This document shows, one piece after another, positions 1 through 10,066 of a DNA stretch of 34,388 nt (position 1 is its first letter; the number at the start of each line of letters is the position of its first letter). The translations under genes were made by a program, and so were the position numbers. This DNA comes from an uncultured Clostridia bacterium (GTDB taxonomy: Bacteria > Bacillota > Clostridia > TANB77 > CAG-508). The notes under the pieces are model-generated. The model was not told the origin of the DNA, ran no database searches, and saw nothing but the letters and a program-made list of their open reading frames with translations. The stretch spans positions 167,301 through 201,688 of the forward strand of contig CANREW010000001.1 in the NCBI GenBank assembly GCA_947629765.1. The letters are read 5' to 3'.

Positions 1-489
1 TGCTTCTGTTTGATAAGTATGACTTTTATATTGTTGTACATCATCAGCTGTTCCAACTGGCTTCGTATCTCCATAATAACATGGTACCCAGACAAATTCA
101 TTTCCGTCGTTGTCTTGTATTACTAGTCCATCTTTTATATATTGCTCTGATGATTTTGTTGATACCTTAAAGCCTTCTGGGATTGTTGCTGTTCTTCCAT
201 TTGCATCTGTATAGTTATCTTTTTCTGTCTTTTCTACTATCTGTCCTGCTCTTACGGCACTATCTTCTCCTACTCCTTGATTGTCAAGTGCCGTTGCTAG
301 CTTATCTACTTTATCTGCCTCATCTCTTGTTGCATCTGCATAATTCTCTACTGCCTTTGTTGCAAATCCTACTAAATCTGTTCCTATTACATTATTTATT
401 GTTACTGCTGTTAATATTATTAAAATTATTATTGTTATAATCAGCGCTATTAATGTAATACCTTCGTTTCTTTTCATCAATTCTTTCAT
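1..489 (-). CDS. Type IV prepilin-like secreted protein, partial (C-terminus runs off the window's left edge)
   Basis: Reverse-strand ORF from ATG at 489 with SD GGAGGTAAC; MKELMKRNEGITLIALIITIIILIILTAVTINNVIG... is a class III signal/prepilin N-terminus; later EFVWVPCYYGDTKPVG. Not in the ORF track because there is no stop in the window. Confidence 0.8.
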   Translation of the reverse strand, partial: MKELMKRNEGITLIALIITIIILIILTAVTINNVIGTDLVGFATKAVENYADATRDEADKVDKLATALDNQGVGEDSAVRAGQIVEKTEKDNYTDANGRTATIPEGFKVSTKSSEQYIKDGLVIQDNDGNEFVWVPCYYGDTKPVGTADDVQQYKSHTYQTEA

Positions 490-589
490 TTGTTACCTCC
501 TTAAAATAATATATATATATTATACTGGTTATATAGCCAATAGTCAAGTAGCCTATAAAATTTATATAATTTTTATGAGGTGAATTAAT

Positions 590-835
590 ATGGAAAAAAT
601 TATAAAAGTAAAAATAGAAAATGGATATTATCTATTTAAACTAGGTAAACTTCTTCAAGAAAGAAATATAAGTATTAATAAATTAATGAGAGATACAAAT
701 ACAGATTTTAAGGTTTTAAAAAGGTTGATTTCCGGAGATTTGATTAGAATTGATATATTTGTTATAGCTAGATTATGTGATTATTTAAAATGCAACATAG
801 AAGATATGCTTGAATATTTTCCAAATGCAAAATAA
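590..835 (+). CDS. Small Cro/C1-type HTH transcriptional regulator
   Basis: ISINKLMRDTNTDFKVLKRLISGDLIRIDIFVIARLCDYLKCNIEDMLEY, typical compact HTH_26-like protein; SD GAGGTG upstream. Confidence 0.75.
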   Translation: MEKIIKVKIENGYYLFKLGKLLQERNISINKLMRDTNTDFKVLKRLISGDLIRIDIFVIARLCDYLKCNIEDMLEYFPNAK

Positions 836-840
836 ATATA

Positions 841-876
841 AAAAATAACCTTCAAGTTTTGCTTAAAGGTTATTTT
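841..876 (+). terminator. Intrinsic terminator after the HTH gene
   Basis: AAAATAACCTT...AAGGTTATTTT stem followed by T-rich tract. Confidence 0.6.
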
Positions 877-904
877 CTTATATATATTTGTCTATATATA
901 AATT

Positions 905-1180
905 TTATTTATTAACTAATTCTTTTAAAGCTTTTCCAGCTTTGAATACTGGAGCTTTTGATGCTGGTATTTTGATTTCTTCTTTAGTTTGTGGGTTTCT
1001 TCCTTTTCTAGCTGCTCTTTTTCTAACTTCGAAAGAACCGAATCCAACTAATTGAACTTTATCTCCTTTTTTTAATGCTTCACTTATAACTTCAGTAACA
1101 GCATTTAAAGAAGCCTCAGCACATTTTTTAGTTGCTCCTGTTTTAGCAGCTACAGCTGCGATTAAATCAGATTTGTTCAT
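905..1180 (-). CDS. hup: HU family DNA-binding protein
   Basis: [89 protein letters not shown]. Confidence 0.95.
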   Translation of the reverse strand: MNKSDLIAAVAAKTGATKKCAEASLNAVTEVISEALKKGDKVQLVGFGSFEVRKRAARKGRNPQTKEEIKIPASKAPVFKAGKALKELVNK

Positions 1181-1341
1181 TTACATTACCTCCTATAAAG
1201 ATTCATTTATGTAGATTTTAACCGTCTACAATATAAATTATTCGTCAAAATTATTTAAAATCCTTCTTTTTTTGTATTATTTTTTTAATTTACCTTAGAG
1301 TTAAGTTGATTTTGGGTCATTTTTATTTAAAATTAAATTTC

Positions 1342-2988
1342 TTAAATTTCCTCTTTCCCGTATATACCAAGCCTTTCAAGTAACGCACAAAGTTTTGATC
1401 CATAAGGTATCATTTTTAATTCTTCTTTTGTAAATATTTTTAATGCAATTACAGAAAGTGCAAATATTATTACTGCAAATAAAATTGCTATAACTGTTGC
1501 AATTTTTGCAGACATTATTCCAATTAACATTATATATAGCCAATAAGAACATACACTCATTATAAGCGTTGCAATTACAGGCTTTAATATGAATTTAGAA
1601 AATTTCATGTCTAATTTAATAGTTTTATTTAACACATAGTAACTAATCAAGAATACTAACACATTGTTTACAATAGATCCTATTGCTGCTCCATTTACTC
1701 CTATACCCGGTATTTTTATAAGTATAACATTTACAATAAGTTTTGCAATTAATCCTATAAAAGACGATACAGCTGGAATGATTATACGTCCTATTCCTTG
1801 AAGTGCACCATTTGCAGTTTGAGCAAGTACTGAGAATACAACTGTTGCTGCACTTATTTGTAATAGTAAAGCTCCATCCGGTGCATTTGGGAATATTAGA
1901 TTTATTATAGGTTGTGCAAATACTATAAGTCCAAATGTGCAAGGTAATCCTATTATATTAGAAAGTAATAACGAAAAAGATATTCTGTTTTTAGCTGTTT
2001 TTATATCTTTTCTTGCAATAGCAGCAGAAAGTGTTGGCACCAATGCCGTTGAAAATGCTATATTAAATGAAAGTGGTAATGTTATAAGTGTATCTACCTT
2101 TCCACTTAATATACCGTATTGAAGTTTTGCCTGTGTCTCTGTTAAAAATGTTTTTAATCCTCTTACAACTGTTACTGAATCTATGTTTTTATTTAATGTT
2201 GACATTATTGCGCTTAATGTTATTGGAAGTGCAACAATTAATAATCTCTTTAATATAATGCTTAATCTTTCTGGCTTGTAATTAGGTATTGTTTTGTTCT
2301 CTACTGTACTGTTTTTAGTATATATCTTGTAATACAAGGCTGCATATCCACAACTTAAAATTATTGACAATGTTGTTGCAAAATTTGCACCTGCTGCCAT
2401 AATTGTTACATTTTTGCCATAGAAAAGTACAACTACTTCAACAAGAAGAATTGTTAGTGAAGTTTTAAATATTTGCTCTAGTGCTTGAGCTTTTGCAGTC
2501 ATAGATATTTTACCTCTACCATTAAAATATCCTCTTAAAACTGATGAAATAGTTACAAAGAATATTGCAGGTGATAAAGCAACAAGTGTTAATTCAGATT
2601 CTGGTATTTGTAAAATTACATTGGCAATATACCTTGCTCCAAAAAACAATATAAGTGTCCCAATTAATCCTACAAATCCAAATGCTATTAAAGCAATCTT
2701 TAATATCCTATTAGCCCCTTTATTATCTCCAAGAGCTACTCTTTCAGAAACTAATTTTGATATAGCATTAGGTACACCTATAGACGATAGCATAAGTAAA
2801 AGTGCATATATTTGATATCCACCGCTATAAATTGCATTTCCTTCGTCTCCAAAGCCTTCCCTATTTGTTAGATATACTCTATATACAAACCCTAAAAGCT
2901 TTGTGAATACTTGTGATAGCATAAGCACAAGTACACTTTTCATAAAGCCTTCTGCTTTATTTATTTTCTTTTCTGCCCTAATTTGCAT
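1342..2988 (-). CDS. SpoVB/MurJ-like polysaccharide flippase (MOP superfamily)
   Basis: 548 aa polytopic protein; N-terminus FMKSVLVLMLSQVFTKLLGFVYRVYLTNREGFGDEGNAIY and repeated MATE/MOP-like TM pattern. Confidence 0.8.
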   Translation of the reverse strand: MQIRAEKKINKAEGFMKSVLVLMLSQVFTKLLGFVYRVYLTNREGFGDEGNAIYSGGYQIYALLLMLSSIGVPNAISKLVSERVALGDNKGANRILKIALIAFGFVGLIGTLILFFGARYIANVILQIPESELTLVALSPAIFFVTISSVLRGYFNGRGKISMTAKAQALEQIFKTSLTILLVEVVVLFYGKNVTIMAAGANFATTLSIILSCGYAALYYKIYTKNSTVENKTIPNYKPERLSIILKRLLIVALPITLSAIMSTLNKNIDSVTVVRGLKTFLTETQAKLQYGILSGKVDTLITLPLSFNIAFSTALVPTLSAAIARKDIKTAKNRISFSLLLSNIIGLPCTFGLIVFAQPIINLIFPNAPDGALLLQISAATVVFSVLAQTANGALQGIGRIIIPAVSSFIGLIAKLIVNVILIKIPGIGVNGAAIGSIVNNVLVFLISYYVLNKTIKLDMKFSKFILKPVIATLIMSVCSYWLYIMLIGIMSAKIATVIAILFAVIIFALSVIALKIFTKEELKMIPYGSKLCALLERLGIYGKEEI

Positions 2989-3053
2989 TTCTTCCTTCTT
3001 TCTTTATTAATAATATTCTTAATTATATTATTATATTTATTAAATTTCAATAT

Positions 3054-3094
3054 AAAAAAAGAATTATTAGAAAAATTTCCAATAATTCTTTTTA
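3054..3094 (-). terminator. Intrinsic terminator downstream of the M18 aminopeptidase
   Basis: AAAGAATTATTRG...CAATAATTCTTT stem with flanking A/T tracts. Confidence 0.6.
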
Positions 3095-3108
3095 TTCTTT
3101 ATAAAATT

Positions 3109-4530
3109 TTATGCTTCTCTATAAAATGCTTTATATGCACTATATGCACTATATATGTCAAACTTACTTGTAACTTCATAAGGAGAATGCATAGAAAATA
3201 CCGGAACTCCACAGTCGATTACTTCTACGCCTTTGTCTGCGAGGATATATGCAATAGTTCCTCCTCCTCCGACATCAACACGTCCTAATTCAGTTATTTG
3301 ATATCTTACATTGTTTCTTTCTAATATTCCTCTTATCTTTGCAATAAATTCTGCATTAGCATCTGATCCACCAGATTTTCCTTTTCCTCCTGTGTATTTG
3401 TCAAAAGATACACCGTATGCTGATAATGCAGCATTCGTTTTATCTGAAACTGAGGCATAAATCGGATCATAAACTGCTCCAACATCTGCTGACAACATAC
3501 TTGATGAGCAAAATACTTTATTTAATAGATTAGGTCTATTTTCTCCAGATTTATTTAATAACTCTGCTATAAAGTTATCAAATGTTTCTGACATCATTCC
3601 TGTATTTCCCATACTTCCTATTTCTTCTTTGTCTGCAAGTATACATACAGCTGTCTTATCTGGTGCATTTGTTTCTAATATAGCTCTTAAAGCAGAATAT
3701 GCACATACCTTATCATCCTGTCCATAACCTGCTACCATACTATAATCAAAACCTAAACTTCTTGCATTAAATGCAGGTACTATTTCTAATTCTGAGCTTA
3801 AAAAGTCTGCTTCATTTATTCCATATTTATCATTTAATAGCTTTAATATATTTAATTTAACCTTTTCACTAACATTTTCGTCCTTATATGGTACATTACC
3901 AATAAGCAGATTTAAGTCCTCTCCATCTATTGCATCAGATAGATTCTTTTTCATTTGATCTTTTGCTAAATGTGGTAAAAGGTCTGTGATTGTAAATATT
4001 GGATCATCATCATTTTCTCCTATATTTACATGTATTTTTTCTCCATTAGTTTTAACAATTACACCGTGAATGCTAAGTGGAATTGCTGTCCATTGATATT
4101 TTTTTATTCCACCATAATATTGAGTATTAAAATATGCAAGCTCTGTATCTTCATATAAAGCATTTGGTTTTATATCTAATCTTGGAGAATCAATATGTGC
4201 TCCAACTAGATTTAAACCTTCTTCTAGCTTTTTATTTCCCATAACTGCAATGTACATACTTTTATCTCTATTTATTGAATAAACCTTGTCTCCAGCAGAT
4301 AAATTTTCAACATCTTTTATATCTCTATATCCGTTTTTATCTAAAATCTCTTTTGCAGATGTAACAAATTCTCTTTCTGTTTTTGATCTATTTAAGAAAT
4401 CCATATATTCATCTGAAAATTTGAATATCAATCCTTTTTCTTCGTCAGTTGCAGTCTCCCATCCTGATTTTTTATTATTAAATAACTCCTCTACTAATTT
4501 TTGTCCTTCTGTTTTTTCAGTATTTTCCAT
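3109..4530 (-). CDS. M18 family aminopeptidase
   Basis: Motifs LVGAHIDSPRLDIKPN, DKEEIGSMGNTGM, GKGKSGGSDANAEF, SMHSPYE. Start chosen at MENTEKTEG (SD GGAGGAAAAAAG) rather than the ORF-track start at 4569. Confidence 0.9.
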   Translation of the reverse strand: MENTEKTEGQKLVEELFNNKKSGWETATDEEKGLIFKFSDEYMDFLNRSKTEREFVTSAKEILDKNGYRDIKDVENLSAGDKVYSINRDKSMYIAVMGNKKLEEGLNLVGAHIDSPRLDIKPNALYEDTELAYFNTQYYGGIKKYQWTAIPLSIHGVIVKTNGEKIHVNIGENDDDPIFTITDLLPHLAKDQMKKNLSDAIDGEDLNLLIGNVPYKDENVSEKVKLNILKLLNDKYGINEADFLSSELEIVPAFNARSLGFDYSMVAGYGQDDKVCAYSALRAILETNAPDKTAVCILADKEEIGSMGNTGMMSETFDNFIAELLNKSGENRPNLLNKVFCSSSMLSADVGAVYDPIYASVSDKTNAALSAYGVSFDKYTGGKGKSGGSDANAEFIAKIRGILERNNVRYQITELGRVDVGGGGTIAYILADKGVEVIDCGVPVFSMHSPYEVTSKFDIYSAYSAYKAFYREA

Positions 4531-4543
4531 ACTTTTTTCCTCC

Positions 4544-5635
4544 TTATACATTAAATCTAAATAAAACAATATCTCCGTCTTGCATAATATAGTCTTTTCC
4601 TTCTACTCTTAATAGTCCTTTTTCTTTTACAGCATTCATAGAGCCTTCTCTTATTAAATCATCGTATGAAACAATTTCAGCTTTTATGAAACCTCTTTGT
4701 ATATCTGAGTGAATTTTTCCTGCTGCCTCTGGTGCCTTTGTTCCTTTTTTAATTGTCCAAGCTCTTACCTCAGGTTTTCCAGCAGTTAAAAATGACATAA
4801 GGCCTAATAAATCATAACTTGCTTTTATAACCTTATCCAAGCCAGATTCTTCTAATCCTAATGCTTCTAGCATTTCCTTTTTGTCATCTTTGTCAAGGCT
4901 AGATAATTCTTCTTCTATTTTTACGCATAATGGTATAACTTTTGCATTTTCCTGTTTTGCATATTCTTTTACTTCATTTACAAATTTATCTGTATCAGAA
5001 TTTGCAATTTGTTCTTCGCTTATATTTGCTATATATATTATTGGCTTTGTTGTAAGTAAATATGTATCTTTTATAATTTCTTTTTCTTCGTCAGTAAAAT
5101 TTATTGTTCTTGCAGATTTGCCTTCTTCTAATACTTTTTTAGTTTTTTCCAATACTTGTATTTCGAATTCATATTTTTTATCTGCTTTTAACATTTTTTT
5201 AGCTTTTTCTAGACGTTTATCGATTGTTTCAATATCTGCAAATATGAGTTCTAAGTTTATTGTTTCTATATCTCTTTTAGGAGAAATATTTCCATCAACG
5301 TGAACTACATTAGAATCTTCGAAACATCTTACAACTTCACAAATACTATCAACTTCACGAATATGTGATAAAAATTTATTTCCTAAACCTTCACCTTTGC
5401 TTGCACCTTTAACAAGTCCTGCAATATCTACAAATTCTATAACTGCATAAGTTGTTTTATCTGGCTCATAAATTTTTGCAAGTTTATCTAATCTTTCATC
5501 TGGAACTGTAACCATACCAACATTTGGCTCTATTGTACAAAATGGATAATTTGCACACTCAGCCCCTGCATTTGTTATAGCATTAAACATTGTACTTTTT
5601 CCAACATTTGGAAGTCCTACTATACCTATTTTCAT
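4544..5635 (-). CDS. ychF: Redox-regulated ATPase/GTPase YchF
   Basis: MKIGIVGLPNVGKSTMFNAITNAGAECANYPFCTIEPNVG and C-terminal TGS domain. Confidence 0.95.
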   Translation of the reverse strand: MKIGIVGLPNVGKSTMFNAITNAGAECANYPFCTIEPNVGMVTVPDERLDKLAKIYEPDKTTYAVIEFVDIAGLVKGASKGEGLGNKFLSHIREVDSICEVVRCFEDSNVVHVDGNISPKRDIETINLELIFADIETIDKRLEKAKKMLKADKKYEFEIQVLEKTKKVLEEGKSARTINFTDEEKEIIKDTYLLTTKPIIYIANISEEQIANSDTDKFVNEVKEYAKQENAKVIPLCVKIEEELSSLDKDDKKEMLEALGLEESGLDKVIKASYDLLGLMSFLTAGKPEVRAWTIKKGTKAPEAAGKIHSDIQRGFIKAEIVSYDDLIREGSMNAVKEKGLLRVEGKDYIMQDGDIVLFRFNV

Positions 5636-5691
5636 TTTGTTATCATTCCTTTATATTTGATTTATATACATATTATATTTTATTGTTTAAA

Positions 5692-6889
5692 TTATTGCAA
5701 GAGTTTTTGTATAGGTTTTATACTTCTATCTAAAATTCCTTTCATATATGCTATTGTAATTCCATAGTTTGTAAAAGGTATCCCTTGCGTCTTTGCAGAA
5801 TTCATTCTAAAAATCATTTCATTTGCATTTAGCATACATCCTCCACAATGGATAACTAATTTATATTTGCTTAAATCTTCTGGAAAATTAGTTCCACTAC
5901 TCCATTCTAAATCTAATTCTTTTCCTATATAGCTTTTTAACCATTTTGGCAATTTTACAGTTCCTATATCATCACATTGTCTATGATGGGTGCATCCCTC
6001 GCTAATTAAAACTTTGTCTCCATCTTCTAATTTATCGATTTGCTTTGCTCCTTTAATTGCTGTATCAAGGAAGCCTTTATACCTTGCCATTAAAATAGAA
6101 AATGACGTAAGTGGTATTTCTTCTGGAACGATTTTGCTTACTTTCTCAAATACTTGTGAATCAGTTATAACAAGTGCTGGTGCTTTTCCAATAAATTTAA
6201 GAGTTTCTTCAAGCTCTGTTTCTTTTGTAACTATTGCTACGGCATTTCTATCAATTATATCTCTTATTGCAAGTTGCTGTGGCATAATCATTCTGCCTTT
6301 TGGTGCAGCACTATCAATAGGTGTTACAAGAACTACAAAATCATTAGGTTTTATTAGGTCAGAAACAAAATGTAAATCATTACTTTTAGTTTTTCCGCTA
6401 ATATTACCAATAGCATTTTTTAATTCTTCTATACCTTTTTTTAAAGTAGCACTTGTATAAATAACCTTTTCGTTATTACTTGGCACATTATTTAAAATAT
6501 CCATTTTATTTTTTGCAATAATATATGGAATCTTTCTTTCTTCAAAAATTGAAATTAACTCTTTCTCTGCTAGATTTAATTCTCTATCTGATGTAGTTAC
6601 AAGTATAGCAATATCACAACTTCTTAATGCCATTTTAGTTTTTTCCACTCTTTTTTCTCCAAGACTTCCTTCATCATCAATTCCAGGTGTATCAATTATT
6701 ATGACAGGGCCGAAGTGGTAATAGCTCCATAGATTTTTTTACAAGGTCAGTTGTTGTACCTTTAATTTCACTTACAACAGATAAGTCTTGGTTAGTAACA
6801 GCATTTACTAAACTGCTCTTTCCAACATTTCTGCATCCAAAAAAACCTATATGTAATCTTTCTCCAACAGGAGTATCATTTAATCCCAT
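5692..6889 (-). CDS. hydF: [FeFe]-hydrogenase H-cluster maturation GTPase HydF; one CGG +1 recoding site
   Basis: ORFs 6692..6889 and 5692..6648 are N- and C-terminal parts of one protein: ...KSMELLPL[C]GPVIIIDTPGIDDEGSLGEK...; C-terminal CTHHRQCDDIGTVKLP and HCGGCMLN motifs. 1198 nt minus 1 = 399 codons. Confidence 0.9.
6710..6712 (-). other. In-frame CGG, apparent +1 site in hydF (CTT CGG CCC -> Leu-Gly-Pro)
   Basis: In phase with start at 6889 (177 nt); zero frame gives RPCHNN*; the +1 frame restores LGPVIIIDTPG. Confidence 0.85.
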
Positions 6890-6902
6890 AAATTTCTCCT
6901 TT

Positions 6903-8324
6903 TTAAAATCTAAAATCTCTTTCTCCCTGCTCTATTTTTGTAAGACGCTCTCTTACAATATCTTTTACACTCTCTTTTCCTATATTATCAATTTCCTTTT
7001 CGATTAATTCTTCTCCTATTTTTTTAGTATCAGGAGATGCATAATCCATTAAAAATTCCTTTAATGTCATAAGAGCATTTGGGTGACAACAATTTTGTAT
7101 TTGGCCTGATTTGCATAAACTCATAAATCTATCGCCAGTTCTTCCTTCTCTGTAACAAGCTGTGCAAAAAGAAGGAATATATCCTGCTCTCATAAGCCAA
7201 TTTACGACTTCATCAAGAGTTCTATTATCTGAAACGTCAAATTGTTCTGTATCGTGTGGTCTTTCTTCTTCACAATATCCACCAACTGATGTACGAGAGC
7301 CCCCACTTATTTGACTTACACCTAAACGTATAATTTTTTCTCTAATTTCTGGTGTCTCACGAGTTGATATAATCATACCTGTATATGGTACTGCAATTCT
7401 TATGCAAGCTGCAATCTTGCAGAACATTTCGTCACTTAATGAATTATCAAAGTCAGTTGGGTCTATGTCATCTGCTCTTTTTACACGAGGTAAACTTATA
7501 GTATGAGGTCCAACTCCGTGAACTGCCTCTAAATGTTCAGCGTGCATTAAAAGTCCAGCAAATTCATAACGATATTTGTCTAATCCAAAAAGCACTCCTA
7601 TACCAACATCATCTATTCCGCCTTCCATTGCTCTATCCATAGCTTCTGTATGATATGCATAATTGTGTTTTGGTCCAGTTGGGTGAAGATATTCATAGCT
7701 TTCTTTATGATATGTTTCTTGGAATAATATATATGTTCCGATTCCTGCTTCTTTAAGTTTTCTATAATTTTCTACTGTTGTTGCAGCAATATTTACATTT
7801 ACCCTACGAATAGCACCATTTTTATGTTTTATAGAATATATTGTCTTAATGCAGTCAAGTATGTATTCGATTGGATTATTTATAGGATCCTCACCAGCTT
7901 CAATTGCTAAACGCTTATGTCCCATATCTTGAAGTGCTATAACCTCGTTTTTTACTTCTTCTTGGGTAAGTTTTTTACGAGGTATAGTCTTGTTTTTTGA
8001 GTGATATGGACAATATAAACATCCATTAACACAATAATTTGAAAGATATAGAGGTGCAAACATAACTATTCTATTTCCATAAAAGTCCTTCTTTATTTGT
8101 TCTGCTAAATCATATATCTCCTCTATTTTTTCTTTGTCTTCACATGCAAGTAATACACTTGCTTCTCTATGACTTAATCCTTTACGCTCTTTTGCTTTTT
8201 CTATAATCTTGTCCACAAGTTCTAAATTATCCTTATTTTCGTCTGCGTATTTAAGTGTCTCCTTTATTTCTTCATCATTAATAAATTCCTCTGCTTTTAA
8301 AGATTTTGGGTCATATTTAATCAT
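6903..8324 (-). CDS. hydG: [FeFe]-hydrogenase maturase HydG (radical SAM)
   Basis: CVNGCLYCPYHSKNKTIPRKKLTQEEV radical-SAM motif; C-terminal CTACYREGRTGDRFMSLCKSGQIQNCCHPNALMTLKEF. Confidence 0.95.
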   Translation of the reverse strand: MIKYDPKSLKAEEFINDEEIKETLKYADENKDNLELVDKIIEKAKERKGLSHREASVLLACEDKEKIEEIYDLAEQIKKDFYGNRIVMFAPLYLSNYCVNGCLYCPYHSKNKTIPRKKLTQEEVKNEVIALQDMGHKRLAIEAGEDPINNPIEYILDCIKTIYSIKHKNGAIRRVNVNIAATTVENYRKLKEAGIGTYILFQETYHKESYEYLHPTGPKHNYAYHTEAMDRAMEGGIDDVGIGVLFGLDKYRYEFAGLLMHAEHLEAVHGVGPHTISLPRVKRADDIDPTDFDNSLSDEMFCKIAACIRIAVPYTGMIISTRETPEIREKIIRLGVSQISGGSRTSVGGYCEEERPHDTEQFDVSDNRTLDEVVNWLMRAGYIPSFCTACYREGRTGDRFMSLCKSGQIQNCCHPNALMTLKEFLMDYASPDTKKIGEELIEKEIDNIGKESVKDIVRERLTKIEQGERDFRF

Positions 8325-8340
8325 TATAAATCATCCTTTC

Positions 8341-9411
8341 CTATTTTATATAATCTCCTCTGGATATAACTATTTTATATCCGGATTTTACCAATCTTTT
8401 TCTTTAAACATTCAATACATTGTGCTGCTTCGTCTCCTGTGCAAATTTTATTATCATAAAGCATATATTTTTTTCTAACATTTCGTGGTGAAAGATTTGG
8501 CATAAGTACATTTGCACCGAGCAAGTATTCCCTTTTCTCTTCCTAATGGGTCTATCGTTCCAAGTGCTGTTGTTGCAGGAAGTAACACATTTGGCAATGT
8601 TAGCCTTATAAGTCCTAACATAAATAAAGTCAGCTCAGCTGTCCCAGACTTTTGGTCTTTAAATGGTGTATCTTTGTGTGAAATAAATGGACCTATTCCA
8701 CACATTTGTGGGTTTATCTTTTTTAGAAATAACAACTCATTTGCTAAATCTTCTTCTGTCTGATATGGGGAGCCTACCATAAATCCTGCTCCTACTTGAT
8801 AGCCAAGCTCTTTTAAATTTTCTAAGCATTTTATTCTATTATCAAAGCTCATTTCTTTTGGATGTAATTTTTCATAATGAGATTTGCTTGCAGTTTCATG
8901 ACGTAAAAGATATCTATCTGCTCCTGCATTTTTAAGTTTTTTGTAGCTCTCAAATGTTCTTTCTCCAAGTGAAAGTGTTATAGCACAGTCCGGATAACTT
9001 GATTTTATACTTTGCACAATATCTGTAAGTATTTCATCTGTAAAATATCCGATCTTCCCCACTTTGCAAAACAAAAGTACGAAATCCAAGGTTATATCCT
9101 TGCTTAGCACAGTCTAATATTTCTTCTTTGTTTAACCTATATCTTTCTAGATTTCTATTGCTTCTTCGTATTCCACAATATAGGCAATCATTTTTGCAAT
9201 AATTAGAAAATTCAATTAAACCTCTTATATATACATCTTTTCCATAGATTTCTTCTCGAACTTCATTTGCATTTTTAAATAGATATTCACTACATTTATC
9301 TCTATTTTGTATTAGCATCAAGTATTCTTCAAATGTAAGTTCATGATTTTTTCTTAATTTATCTATTAATTCTATATATTTTGATATATGTTGTTTTTGC
9401 ATAAACACCAC
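8341..9411 (-). CDS. hydE: [FeFe]-hydrogenase maturase HydE (radical SAM); three CGG +1 recoding sites
   Basis: Assembled from ORF 9034..9411, ORF 8475..9110 and two unlisted segments: ...CKNDCLYCGIRRSN...FVLQSGED[C]GYFTDEIL...REKGILA[C]GANVLMPNLSPRNVRKKYMLYDNKICTGDEAAQCIECLKKKIGKI[C]GYKIVISRGDYIK*. 1071 nt minus 3 = 356 codons; ends just before the hydG SD. Confidence 0.9.
8381..8383 (-). other. In-frame CGG, +1 site 3 in hydE (ATC CGG ATA -> Ile-Gly-Tyr)
   Basis: In phase after site 2 (135 nt from 8518); the +1 frame gives KIGYKIVISRGDYIK*, resembling the clostridial HydE C-terminus. Confidence 0.75.
8517..8519 (-). other. In-frame CGG, +1 site 2 in hydE (GCT CGG TGC -> Ala-Gly-Ala)
   Basis: In phase after site 1 (531 nt from 9050); the +1 frame gives ILAGANVLMPNLSPR. 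Confidence 0.85.
9049..9051 (-). other. In-frame CGG, +1 site 1 in hydE (GAT CGG ATA -> Asp-Gly-Tyr)
   Basis: 360 nt from start; zero frame gives RIFYR*; the +1 frame gives GEDGYFTDE. Confidence 0.85.
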
Positions 9412-9505
9412 CTGATCTTTATCTATTAAATGATAGCACCTTTTTTATATATTTTCAATAGTTTTTATTGGCAAAATTATATGTTTTTTCCTTATAGCAT
9501 AAAGG

Positions 9506-9534
9506 AAGAGACGGCTGCATTGCAGTCGCCTCTT
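9506..9534 (-). terminator. Intrinsic terminator of the orphan gene at 9556..10002
   Basis: AAGAGGCGACTGCA/TGCAGCCGTCTCTT hairpin. Confidence 0.65.
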
Positions 9535-9555
9535 GGAGTTTGGTGGATAATCATC

Positions 9556-10002
9556 TTACCGGTCCGATTTCTCCTTGCTGGCCCCATAAAGGGACTCATG
9601 AACGTTGAAGAGAGGTGCATCATCGATGTACATCTCGCTCATGGGTGAATCCTCGACACCGAAGAGGTCCTTAATGAACCTTTCGATGGAGTTAGTGAAC
9701 CATCCAAGTTCACTGTCCAGAACCTTGACCGCCTCCTTGGAAACGGTGTACTTCACCGTCCCATTCACCGTGAAGGTGAGGAAGAGCGGCTCGATGTTTC
9801 CATCGACCAAAAAGTATGTGGTTGCAGAGATGGAGTCGATGACCTCTCCATGCCCTGATGGGACAATATCAATACTTGCAGCATCAATCCTGTGTCCCTT
9901 CATGGCAAACTGGAAGTCATATGCGTCCAGTTCGGCTGTGAGTCCGTCACAGCCGCTGTAGGTCTTCAGATACCGATAAGCATTTTCCCTGGTCTCGTTC
10001 AT
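9556..10002 (-). CDS. Orphan GC-rich hypothetical protein
   Basis: MNETRENAYRYLKTYSGCDGLTAELDAYDF...; start at 10002 with SD GGAGGTTACAACT. In-frame CGG at 9973-9975 and 9559-9561. Confidence 0.65.
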   Translation of the reverse strand: MNETRENAYRYLKTYSGCDGLTAELDAYDFQFAMKGHRIDAASIDIVPSGHGEVIDSISATTYFLVDGNIEPLFLTFTVNGTVKYTVSKEAVKVLDSELGWFTNSIERFIKDLFGVEDSPMSEMYIDDAPLFNVHESLYGASKEKSDR

Positions 10003-10066
10003 AGTTGTAACCTCCATAAAAGTATTTGTACTATTATTATACCACAAAATCAACATAAAATCAAAT

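Noticed and set aside
183-440. Plus-strand ORF MLLFFHLHLYSYLFLSFLLSVLLL
   Set aside because: Antisense of the prepilin-like gene; low-complexity Leu-rich shadow ORF.
1643-1942. ORF-track minus ORF inside the SpoVB-like gene, and the many plus-strand ORFs antisense to real genes (e.g. 4881..5303, 5990..6460, 22180..22722, 25575..26027, 29124..29771)
   Set aside because: Overlap well-supported conserved genes; no SD or recognisable domain; Ser/Ile/Phe-rich antisense composition.
9490-9561. CGG immediately before the stop of orphan gene 9556..10002 (GAC CGG TAA) as a recoding-controlled C-terminal extension
   Set aside because: The extension (GKMIIHQTPRGDCNAAVSSFML) would be encoded by the terminator hairpin, and an earlier in-frame CGG in the same gene would already shift it to a stop.
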